The notes beneath the pieces are model-generated. The model had not been told where the DNA came from. It was given only the letters and a program-made list of their open reading frames with translations, and made no database searches. From the NCBI RefSeq assembly GCF_009696445.1, contig NZ_VULZ01000002.1, positions 285,528 through 349,527 on the forward strand: a DNA stretch of 64,000 bases, read 5' to 3'. Positions 44,746-51,911 of the stretch are shown piece after piece (within the stretch, counting starts at the first letter, position 1; each line of letters opens with the position of its first letter). The position numbers were made by a program, and so were the translations under genes. The stretch comes from Porcincola intestinalis (GTDB taxonomy: Bacteria > Bacillota > Clostridia > Lachnospirales > Lachnospiraceae).

Positions 44746-46212
44746 ATGAAACATATATTGTTTAAAATGGAACATTCGTCTGTATATCTGTCCGGTGTAA
44801 AACTCCTGACCAATTTTAATATGCAGATATATCAAGGCCGTACACTGGGAATTATCTGCAGTAACGTGACCGAAGAACAGGCGCTGCTCAACATGTTTTC
44901 CGGAAACTGTCAGATTGAAGGCAACCTGCTCTTTTCAGGTTGCTCTGATACTGATATGCCATACTACAAAAAATTCCATCATATGTTCTTTGTAGTCGGG
45001 AACCATATGAACCTGATCAAGAATTTATCAATCGCTGAAAATATCTGTATCTTTTCTGATTCAAATCCCATGATTCATTCAACAGAATACCGGGTGCGCA
45101 CTGCGCAGCTTTTCAAAGATTTTCATATTGATATTTCAGTTGACCAGCAGGTAGTAGATCTCGAACCCTGGGAACAGCTGTTGGTCGTCCTGATCAAGGC
45201 TTACAACGAACACCGGAAGGTCATCGTCCTTAACAATATTACAGATTTCATCACAGATTCGGAGTTTCAAATCATTGATTCCGTCATACGGAAAATGGTT
45301 CAGGATGAATTCTCATTTGTTATGATTGACTCTCTGGAGAGCCGAATATTTGATTCCGCAAGTGAAATTCTGGTCATTAAGGGTGGTACTTCTGTCGCAT
45401 GTTTCTCCTCCGATTTTATTGACCGGAGATCCTTTTACAAATACATGCTCCCCCAGAGAAAGCAAGGTCAGGAAAGTCCTTTTATTCAACACAATTATGA
45501 TGATGAAGATGGGTATGTTGATCCCCAGCCTTTTCTTTCCTTTAACCACATCTCTACAAATATCCTTCATGATGTGTCGTTTGATGTATTTAAAGGAGAA
45601 CTCATCAAAATTCTATGTCTTGACGAGATAACTCTTAAAGGTTTCCACTCACTTATCTTCGGAGAATCTCAGGTAAAATCAGGAAAAATCATCATTGGAG
45701 GCGCACCACATCAGATCAGAGATATTGTACATGCGATGAAACAAGGTATCTGCTGGTGTCCGGAAAGCCCTTATAAGAATGCAATTGTTCCTTCTATGTC
45801 TCTGCGTGACAATATGATGCTTCCATTGTCTCGCAAAGTAAACTATATCTGGTTCAAAAGTGATTTTTCAAAAAATATAGATCAATTTCTTCATATTTAT
45901 GAAAAAATTGACTCACCGCCCGCCCCTGCCAGTCGATTTTCCCCTGAAACCCTTCAGGAAATTGCATATGCAAGGTTCCTGATCAGTGCGCCCAAAGTCC
46001 TTTTTGTCGAAAAGCCTTTTATTGAAACAGATCTGCAGATGCGTGAGACAACCAGGAAAATGTTAAATCTTCTGACTCAGCGTGGGATAACGATTATCCT
46101 CCTATTTTCATCTATTTCTTCACTCAGGTTAATGTCAGGCGATGAAATATACATTCAAAACGGCAGGATAATATCAGAAGACGAACTGTACCAGATATTT
46201 TATGGAAGCTAA
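44746..46212 (+). CDS. Catalytically dead double ABC ATPase-like protein (RbsA/MglA-derived), probable signalling component
   Basis: A 488-residue protein that follows the two-domain plan of CUT2 ATPases from end to end but has lost all ATP-handling motifs. Compared with the ATPase at 39125: Walker A GENGAGKST is replaced by CSNVTEEQA (38-46); the signature region reads LEPWEQLLVVLIKA (139-152); Walker B MDEPTSSL reads LNNITDFI (162-169); the switch His is lost (MIDSLES). In the second half, the Walker A position reads CLDEITLKG (291-299), LSGGNQQ reads FSPETLQ (398-404) and LDEPTRGID reads VEKPFIETD (421-429). Hydrophobic core positions are conserved and the frame is intact, so this looks like a selected pseudoenzyme rather than a decaying gene. 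It lies 54 bases after the kinase gene with AGGA as ribosome binding site. It may bind the transporter permease or the kinase; this is inference. Confidence 0.85.
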   Translation: MKHILFKMEHSSVYLSGVKLLTNFNMQIYQGRTLGIICSNVTEEQALLNMFSGNCQIEGNLLFSGCSDTDMPYYKKFHHMFFVVGNHMNLIKNLSIAENICIFSDSNPMIHSTEYRVRTAQLFKDFHIDISVDQQVVDLEPWEQLLVVLIKAYNEHRKVIVLNNITDFITDSEFQIIDSVIRKMVQDEFSFVMIDSLESRIFDSASEILVIKGGTSVACFSSDFIDRRSFYKYMLPQRKQGQESPFIQHNYDDEDGYVDPQPFLSFNHISTNILHDVSFDVFKGELIKILCLDEITLKGFHSLIFGESQVKSGKIIIGGAPHQIRDIVHAMKQGICWCPESPYKNAIVPSMSLRDNMMLPLSRKVNYIWFKSDFSKNIDQFLHIYEKIDSPPAPASRFSPETLQEIAYARFLISAPKVLFVEKPFIETDLQMRETTRKMLNLLTQRGITIILLFSSISSLRLMSGDEIYIQNGRIISEDELYQIFYGS

Positions 46213-46282
46213 GAGACCAGAGAGCATTTTATTGATGCCCTGATGCTATGTCTTAAATCATAAAGAAAGTGTTTGAAGGAAC

Positions 46283-46334
46283 AGGCAGTGCAGGATGCAT
46301 CCCTGAAGATCGGGAGAAAGATCCTCCGCTGCCT
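46283..46334 (+). terminator. Possible terminator of the two-component/pseudo-ATPase operon
   Basis: AGGCAGTGCAGGAT and ATCCTCCGCTGCCT form a long imperfect stem about 70 bases after the pseudo-ATPase stop. Only a short T-tract (ATTTGT) follows, so termination may be partial. A second small hairpin (TTCCGC/GCGGAA) lies at 46347-46361. The rest of 46213-46596 shows no supported gene. Confidence 0.45.
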
Positions 46335-46596
46335 ATTTGTAAAACGTTCCGCAGAGCGGAAAAGAGCGTTCCGTTATTCCATAATTCTCATTCCAGTCAT
46401 TATTATAATGTAGTTCCAGTCTGCCCATATGTACGTGAGGAATTGACTTTGCCTTGAGATAACCTATTATTCTATTTATAATGCATTTATGGCATCTCGT
46501 AAGGTATTTCTGCTTCTACATCAGAAGCTCCACGTTGTCCGGGCCCATTCGCAGAAGTTTTGTCCACCATCTCTGAAATGCCATATTTGCATAATA

Positions 46597-48323
46597 CCTG
46601 AATCCGTGAAGCTCAGCTTCAAAATGTAGGGATCGACTCGTTTAAGGCATTTATCCGATGCCCTTTGTGGTAATGATCCCTGTTCACGAGTTACTGTTGT
46701 TGAATTTCTGGTTGCCAATTACTTTTCATGGATAAATAGAGCGCAACTAATAAAGCAAGCCCTAATGTCTGGCTCTGGCGGATTTCATATTATGATAAAA
46801 CCAGTTCCTGATGCAGATCCACAAACACCGGAATCCAGATATTGCTCTTTCCCAGTGAGAGAATAAGCCTTCTGAAATGCTCTTAAACATGACCGGCAAT
46901 AAGGATCAAGTTGCTGATCACCGTACGGATCCTTCGGCGCTTTATTTTTCGTTTCGTCCTGGGCGCGCTGCCGCTCTTAAGTGACTTCTGCCCGATAATG
47001 CGAAGAACGTTGTAAGCAAGTACAGTGAGTTCAAGAACGAGTTCATTGGTGTCAAACTTTCCAGACGGAAACCGCTCGACATCCATATCTGTCTTGATCT
47101 CGCTGTGATACTGCTCGCTTTCGCCATGCTCATGGTAGAGCTGGATCACCTCATCATCAGACTGCCCGAGGTTTGTCCACCAGGTATTTACTTCGATATC
47201 TGCAGGGAACAGATACTGGCCATGCTTGTCAATGGTGCGCTCGATGATTTCATAGCCTATACGGAGGCAAATGGTCTTTTGCTCTCCACCGGCGGCCGTA
47301 TAGGGAACGTCCTTCCAGCTGCTTCCAATGTATACAGTCTTTCCCTCACGAGGGTGACGGATATCCATGCAGCAACCCTGCACCTTTTCAAGCCACCCCT
47401 CTTTGGTCTCACCACAGCGCATGTTCCGCTTGATGACAAACCAGGAACCATCTTCGATAAGGATGCCGAGGTTTTCCGCGGCATCCTTTCCGGAATCCAT
47501 GCGAACTAAAAGCTGTTGAGCAGTCATCTGGTGGGCAAGGCGAAGGGTTTCCCGAAGAAAATCAGGCGTCTCTTCTGGCTGTGCCGCTTTCCTTCGCGCA
47601 GTTCAGTATTTACCAGAAAACCTTCGTCACCGATATAGGCCATGATAGGGGCTTGGCCATCGAAGCCTTTATAAGTCCTTGATACACCTTCCTTATTGAT
47701 CTTGGAATTGTCACAGGGAGTGACATCAATATCAACGGGAACAAGAGCACAGGAGAGTGGCGATGGCTTCACGCCGATCGTATTAAACATCGTGACATTC
47801 GCAGCAAGGATCTCGTCCCTGAGCGCTTTCCGACCAGATCATTCTCTGCCGAAGGTTCTCTGCAGAAGGGATCGCATAGGATATCCCAAGGAACGCCTTA
47901 TAGTAATCCGGATCAGCATGCAATTCACGGACTGCTTCAAAGGAAGGTTTTCCCTGGCAGAGAAGACCGATATAGGTAAGGAGAATATCTCCGTTCTTGA
48001 TCTGAGGCTGGGAACGCTTATTGTCAATCTTTGTGCTGTTAGCCCGTTCGACCAGGTCGCTCTTGCCGAGCGCGCCTCCAACAAGCAAAAGGCTACTTGG
48101 GGTAATAAGCCGTTCATTAGATACTTCAACGATGATCTTCTTCATTCCGCGCACCTCTCTTCCATGGTCTTAATTGTACCAAACGGAATGAGAAATGAGT
48201 GAAATTTAGGGGTAAATACCTTCACCCGACGGGTGAAGCTGTAACAGTAATGTGAAACAGTGATAAATGCGGCAACTAAAGGATTTCTGCCTCTTTATCA
48301 AATATGAACTTCACGGATTCAGG
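46597..48323 (-). mobile_element. IS1380-family insertion sequence, decayed
   Basis: A transposase of IS1380 type is bounded by imperfect inverted repeats beginning CCTGAATCCGTGAAG: the left copy at 46597-46611 and the right copy (reverse complement) at 48309-48323. The resulting 1.7-kb length is right for the family. No clear target duplication is visible. The transposase is broken by frameshifts, so the copy is inactive. Confidence 0.75.
46883..48154 (-). pseudogene. IS1380-family transposase, frameshifted
   Basis: Three consecutive pieces in different frames together cover a full-length transposase: 47783-48154 (N-terminus, including LLTYIGLLCQGKPSFEAVRELH), 47524-47790 (VDIDVTPCDNSKINKEG, the first catalytic Asp region) and 46883-47527 (RMDSGKDAAENL, then LAYNVLRIIGQ). 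The shifts lie near 47840 and 47525. Programmed frameshifting is not usual for IS1380, so decay is the simpler reading. Confidence 0.8.
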
Positions 48324-48447
48324 ATATATCTAATCTGTGTTATTTTGGAAATGGAATCTCTACACCTTTGCATGGACAAAACGATCCTAGAAAACTACTC
48401 CAGTTTTCTTGCTTCGAGAACTATCCCGAATAAATCAATGTGAACTC

Positions 48448-48504
48448 CCAGAGATTTTGCAACCAAAACTCATATAATGGGGTTTTGCAGTCTCTGGATT
48501 TTTT
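48448..48504 (+). terminator. Terminator-like hairpin
   Basis: CCAGAGA and TCTCTGG flank an inner TTGCAA/TTTGCAG pairing, and ATTTTTT follows on the plus strand. No plus-strand gene ends here now, so it may be left from the mobile element, or it may block transcription into the leftward genes. Confidence 0.4.
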
Positions 48505-48509
48505 CTGTT

Positions 48510-48743
48510 TCATTCTTCGTCTTCCGACGGATCACCCTTGATGTATCGGAGGATGTCCTCATAGCTTCGTGAGCTTTCAGCGATTGCCTTCATCAGCTCT
48601 TCGCTCTGCAGTGCTTTCTTCTTGTCCAGCAGCTCTTTCAGCTCCTTCGTCAATTGATCATACTGTTGCCTGTTCTTGCTGATTGCCGTTTCAAACTTAC
48701 TGATCTTTTGCTCCAATGCATCTCTGCTAATTGTTTTTGCCAC
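48510..48743 (-). CDS. Small coiled-coil protein encoded after a transposase
   Basis: A 77-residue, highly charged protein. Residues about 8-50 form a heptad-type helix (LEQKISKFETAISKN, then LTKELKELLDKKKAL), followed by SSRSYEDILRYIKGD and an acidic tail. It starts with GTG in a TAGTG overlap with the transposase remnant upstream, with GGAGG before it, so the two were translated together. It resembles small DUF4315-like proteins of clostridial mobile elements, but I do not recognise a function. It may be an accessory protein of the insertion sequence. Confidence 0.6.
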   Translation of the reverse strand: MAKTISRDALEQKISKFETAISKNRQQYDQLTKELKELLDKKKALQSEELMKAIAESSRSYEDILRYIKGDPSEDEE

Positions 48744-49062
48744 TACTTTGTTCCCTCCTGCATCACACTACTGATGCAGGCAGCCTTATATTTCACATGA
48801 GATGCCTCAATTCCAAAGGCACTCAGGATTTCTTTCTGTGCCTTCGTCACCGCATGATCCATTCTGTATACGTCATCCAACTGCCTGCACATCTCGATTT
48901 TTTTCAAGTTCCCGGATAGCTGCAGGTACCCGTGAAATAGTTCAGCTTTTTTACCATGGTGCCTGCCTTGTCTTTTAACGTGGTATAAATTCTGCAGCGA
49001 ATGATCAGCGCAATAAATCCGATAAAGGTCTTGTTATTTGCCGCTTCTTCCGAGGCAACCTG
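48743..49062 (-). pseudogene. C-terminal remnant of a DDE transposase (IS1634/IS4-like)
   Basis: Translation of the minus strand gives ASEEAANNKTFIGFIALI and RIYTTLKDKAGTMVKKLNYF, then, after a one-base shift near 48910, KIEMCRQLDDVYRMDHAVT and AFGIEASHVKYKAACISSV up to the TAG at 48743. The pattern (FIALIIRCRIY, KKLNY, RxxDxVYRxDHAxT) fits the end of IS1634/IS4-type transposases. The N-terminal part is missing; the sequence stops at the palindrome at 49066. Confidence 0.65.
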
Positions 49063-49065
49063 GGG

Positions 49066-49119
49066 TGTATATTGTCAATAGATAATCTTCTTTTGAGGAT
49101 TACCTATTGACAATATACA
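49066..49119. repeat. 22-bp near-perfect palindrome at a gene-break junction
   Basis: TGTATATTGTCAATAGATAATC (49066-49087) and its reverse complement with one mismatch (49098-49119) enclose ten bases. A truncated transposase ends on the left and a truncated AraC gene begins within five bases on the right. It looks like two insertion-sequence ends brought together after loss of the element between them. Confidence 0.65.
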
Positions 49120-49123
49120 TTTT

Positions 49124-49387
49124 ATGAAGGAGCTTGGCATATCCCCCAAAAATTATATCCTGTCCTACCAGCTGAAGGTTGCAGGCCAGCTCGTCACAAA
49201 CTCTGATCTTCCCATCAGGGAAATTGCATCGGCCTGTGGCTTCTCAAGCTCTGCATCATTTACGCAGCAATTCTACCGTACGTATGGCCGCAGCCCCCGC
49301 AAGTTCCGAAATATTGATGACTCCGCCCAGACAACCTGGTCTCAGACGGAAGACTGCCACCAGCCTGCGCAGGATCCGAACCTTTAA
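49124..49387 (+). pseudogene. AraC-family regulator, truncated to its last helix-turn-helix
   Basis: The 87 codons start in the middle of an AraC DNA-binding domain (KELGISPKNYILSYQLKVA, then IREIASACGFSSSASFTQQF and YGRSPRKFR). The whole ligand domain and the first helix-turn-helix are missing; the break coincides with the palindrome at 49066-49119. It is probably not expressed as a functional protein. Confidence 0.75.
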
Positions 49388-49412
49388 CCTGACCTGAAGT
49401 TTGCCAGGAACA

Positions 49413-49454
49413 TAAAAAACACTCGCAGATCCTTCCAACGCCCTACGAGCGTTT
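49413..49454 (-). terminator. Terminator of the mazEF operon
   Basis: On the minus strand AAACGCTCG pairs with CGAGTGTTT and is followed directly by a T-run (GTTTTTTATG). It begins four bases beyond the toxin stop codon. Confidence 0.8.
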
Positions 49455-49457
49455 GGC

Positions 49458-49769
49458 TCACACATAATCAAAAATTCCCTGGATTGCATCCGTGATATCA
49501 ATAGTCTCTGACATATGTATGCTGCCTACTTTAGAATATCTTCTAATATTCATATCCAGCAGCGCCATTTTCTCACAATGAACATATCCCGTAACTTCTT
49601 CTGTTTCAATCCTGATGTGCAGCGCTCCTGGCTTCCCGTCTCTGCAAACAGGGCAGCCAATAATCTCCCCACTTTGATTGAAGAAATTCTTACTTACAAC
49701 CACCACCGGCATATTAATTCTTTCAATCTTAAGAAGATCTCCCTGACAGATTCCTTCTTTCATTCCCAA
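49458..49769 (-). CDS. mazF: MazF/PemK-family toxin (endoribonuclease)
   Basis: A 103-residue protein of the MazF/PemK fold: GDLLKIERINMPVVVVSKNFFNQSGEIIGCPV at the start, VHCEKMALLDM in the middle and a short helical C-terminus. These toxins cut mRNA at short specific sequences when not bound by antitoxin. Its start overlaps the antitoxin gene by ten bases, the usual order with antitoxin first. Two ATGs (49769 and 49763) are possible. Confidence 0.85.
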   Translation of the reverse strand: MGMKEGICQGDLLKIERINMPVVVVSKNFFNQSGEIIGCPVCRDGKPGALHIRIETEEVTGYVHCEKMALLDMNIRRYSKVGSIHMSETIDITDAIQGIFDYV

Positions 49770-50005
49770 GTCTCTCTCCCTACTGGTTTCCTCCAGTCAA
49801 ATTCCCCGTCAAGATCAAGCCTTCCATCATACGCAGCAGCACGCTCTTCCAAAGTCTTATGTCTGAACGGCTTAACAAGCATGATCACTCCATTTGAGAC
49901 TTTGACATCCAGTATATCATCAACAGCTACATCAGCCTCCTTAAGTACTTCTTTTGAAATTCTGATTCCCTGGCTGTTCCCCCACGCTTTTACCTGAGTC
50001 TGCAT
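49760..50005 (-). CDS. mazE: MazE-family antitoxin (AbrB/SpoVT fold)
   Basis: An 81-residue protein. ATG 50005 follows AGGAGG by nine bases and gives the typical start MQTQVKAWGNSQGIRISKEV of the swapped-hairpin DNA-binding domain. The C-terminal half (RHKTLEERAAAYDGRLDLDG) is the flexible toxin-binding tail. It neutralises MazF and represses the operon. Confidence 0.9.
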   Translation of the reverse strand: MQTQVKAWGNSQGIRISKEVLKEADVAVDDILDVKVSNGVIMLVKPFRHKTLEERAAAYDGRLDLDGEFDWRKPVGRETWE

Positions 50006-50021
50006 CGCATATACCTCCTCT

Positions 50022-50040
50022 ATGTATATATAATGTATAT
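50022..50040 (-). promoter_or_regulatory. Candidate mazE operator / -10 region
   Basis: ATGTATAT is repeated directly at 50022-50029 and 50033-50040, just upstream of the antitoxin ribosome binding site. Such an AT repeat overlapping the promoter is the expected position for MazE autoregulation. No clear -35 was found. Confidence 0.4.
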
Positions 50041-50158
50041 CCGCCATGGGGATTTTTCAAGCTTCTTACTCCCGTTGATCATCACTGATCCGTTTCACCG
50101 ATTTCCGGCCAACGGTGATCCCTCTGGAAGGAGGCCTCCTGCCGGAATGGCAATGCGC

Positions 50159-50190
50159 AGAAAGCAGCCCCGCAAGCGGAGCTGCTTTCT
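50159..50190 (-). terminator. Hairpin downstream of the molybdenum hydroxylase operon
   Basis: AGAAAGCAGC and GCTGCTTTCT form a perfect ten-base stem about 90 bases after the last gene of the operon (stop at 50282). There is no long T-run on the minus strand, so efficiency is uncertain. Confidence 0.5.
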
Positions 50191-50281
50191 GATATATATT
50201 CTTTTTCCTACTACACTGTTTTATACATTCATATAGGCGGTTCACATGAAACGGTTCAGGTCGAATTTAATAGCAGGAAAA

Positions 50282-50749
50282 TCAGTGATACCCGACGACT
50301 TTCTCAAGCGCGTTCAGGATATTCTCATACCCTGTGCAGCGGCACAGATGCCCGGATATGAGCTTGCGAAGCTCCTCCCGCGTGTACTTTCTTCCGCTGT
50401 TTACAAGTTCCACTCCGGTCAGAATCAAACCAGGCGTGCAGAAGCCGCACTGGACGGCCGCTTCGTCGACGAAGGCCTGCTGAACTTCGTTGAGCTCTCC
50501 CGACGGACTCTTGAGTCCTTCGACGGTCAGGATGTGCTTGCCTTCTGCCCACATGGTCAGATAGAGGCAGGAATCCACGGCTGTCCCATCAATCAGGACC
50601 GTACAGGCCCCGCACTCACCGACCCCGCAGCCTCTCTTGACGGAGGTCAGGTTCAGCCGGTTTCTCAGGGTGTCGAGAAGGCTTTCTCTCGGGTCAACGG
50701 CGAGTTCTTTCTCTTCTCCGTTGACGGTCATATGGACGATCTCAAGCAT
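50282..50749 (-). CDS. xdhC: Molybdenum hydroxylase, 2Fe-2S subunit (xanthine dehydrogenase-like)
   Basis: A 155-residue electron-transfer subunit. The plant-type cluster motif GCGVGECGACTVLIDG plus C..., and the second cluster motif CGFCTPG with HLCRCTGYENI, supply eight cysteines for two 2Fe-2S centres. Length is normal. ATG 50749 overlaps the FAD subunit gene by eight bases. It passes electrons from the molybdenum centre to FAD. The symbol follows E. coli xdhABC naming. Confidence 0.92.
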   Translation of the reverse strand: MLEIVHMTVNGEEKELAVDPRESLLDTLRNRLNLTSVKRGCGVGECGACTVLIDGTAVDSCLYLTMWAEGKHILTVEGLKSPSGELNEVQQAFVDEAAVQCGFCTPGLILTGVELVNSGRKYTREELRKLISGHLCRCTGYENILNALEKVVGYH

Positions 50750-51896
50750 GATGCTCACCGCCTTTCCCGCAGCCAGTGTCTTTACCGCCATCGGCGGTCC
50801 GGGCCACTTCTGCTGTGTCCTGTGTCATGGTCTCTCTCATCTTCTGTTTCCCTTCGAGTTCAACCGGTAGAAAATCTCCCGCTCCGGGGGTTCCTTTTCC
50901 GATGCCTCTGAGGATAGCCTGCTCAAGGGCACGTTTTGCCATCTCCCGGATGAGCTGGACACGGAATTCCTTTGAGGCGCGCCAGGAGGAGCGGGGGTGA
51001 ACCTCTTCCTCGACGTGCGTTGCAATGATGTCATAGATCGCCGGGTCATCTGCTGACATGCCTTTCAGCATCTGCTCGGTCTTTCTGCAACGAATCGGAG
51101 TCGGTGCCGCAACACCGTAGCCGATCCGGACGTCTGCCAGGGAGAATCCGGCGCCCGGAAGCGCGGGGCTGCCTGCCGCATCCTTTTGCTCTGTGCTCGC
51201 TGCGTCCTCCCGCCGCGTGGTCGAACTGTCCTGTGTTCCGCCTGTCTCTCCTGCCTCTGCCTGCTTTGCATCTACTGCCTCAAGCTTCACCCGGACACAG
51301 CATCCGAGCGTTGCGATTTCCATCGAACGTCTCTTACCGTACTTGATATAGCAGCCGGAGTAGCCGATATAGTCTTCCGGCTTTACCAGGATCGCGATCA
51401 GAACCTCATCGCGTTTTCGGACAGTCCGACCGGGGCCGGTGTAGAATTCGGTGACCGGCACTTCCCTCGATCCCTCCGGTCCCTGCAGGACGAGGGTGGC
51501 GTCGAGTGTCTGCATCGTCGCGCCGGAGTCTGCGGAGGTGGCGCCATTACAGAGGTTTCCTCCGATAGTGCCCATATTCCGGATCTGCGGGCCGCCGACG
51601 GTATCGACCGCCTCGCCGAGGTACGGCAGTCTTTCCTGAATGATAGGATCATTCGTAATGTCCGTAAAGCAGGTAGCAGGTCCGATCACGATCGTTCCGT
51701 CTGTCAGCCTGTCCACGCCCTTCAGCTCAGGGATCTCATGAATGCTGACCAGGTCGCAGCCGACATCCTTGCCGGCGCGAAGCTTTACGAGCACATCCGT
51801 CCCGCCGGCGATGACTTCGGCCTTCTCATCGGCGGCGAGGTGCGCGATGGCATCTTCGACCGACTTTGCCTCGTAGTAATTCTCAATATCGTACAT
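50742..51896 (-). CDS. xdhB: Molybdenum hydroxylase, FAD-binding subunit, with low-complexity insertion
   Basis: A 384-residue subunit, about 90 longer than usual. FAD-binding motifs are clear: IAGGTDVLVKLRAG (29-42) and TIGGNLCNGATSADSG (110-125). Residues about 207-248 are an Ala/Glu/Asp/Thr-rich stretch (AEAGETGG, TTRREDAAS) placed in the loop before the C-terminal domain (FSLADVRIGYG), and about 40 extra polar residues end the chain. Both are absent from typical family members as I know them. It receives electrons from the 2Fe-2S subunit and reduces NAD or another acceptor. Confidence 0.9.
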   Translation of the reverse strand: MYDIENYYEAKSVEDAIAHLAADEKAEVIAGGTDVLVKLRAGKDVGCDLVSIHEIPELKGVDRLTDGTIVIGPATCFTDITNDPIIQERLPYLGEAVDTVGGPQIRNMGTIGGNLCNGATSADSGATMQTLDATLVLQGPEGSREVPVTEFYTGPGRTVRKRDEVLIAILVKPEDYIGYSGCYIKYGKRRSMEIATLGCCVRVKLEAVDAKQAEAGETGGTQDSSTTRREDAASTEQKDAAGSPALPGAGFSLADVRIGYGVAAPTPIRCRKTEQMLKGMSADDPAIYDIIATHVEEEVHPRSSWRASKEFRVQLIREMAKRALEQAILRGIGKGTPGAGDFLPVELEGKQKMRETMTQDTAEVARTADGGKDTGCGKGGEHHA

Positions 51897-51911
51897 ACCG
51901 CACCGCCTTTC

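Noticed and set aside
44746..46212. Decaying pseudogene explanation for the ABC-like protein
   Set aside because: The reading frame is uninterrupted over 488 codons, has a ribosome binding site and keeps the hydrophobic core, while loss is concentrated in catalytic motifs.
46269..46457. 62-codon rightward open frame after the pseudo-ATPase
   Set aside because: It runs through a strong hairpin, lacks a start signal and resembles nothing I recognise.
46883..48154. Programmed frameshifting in the IS1380 transposase
   Set aside because: Two shifts at sites without obvious slippery sequences, and IS1380 transposases are normally single-frame; decay is more likely.
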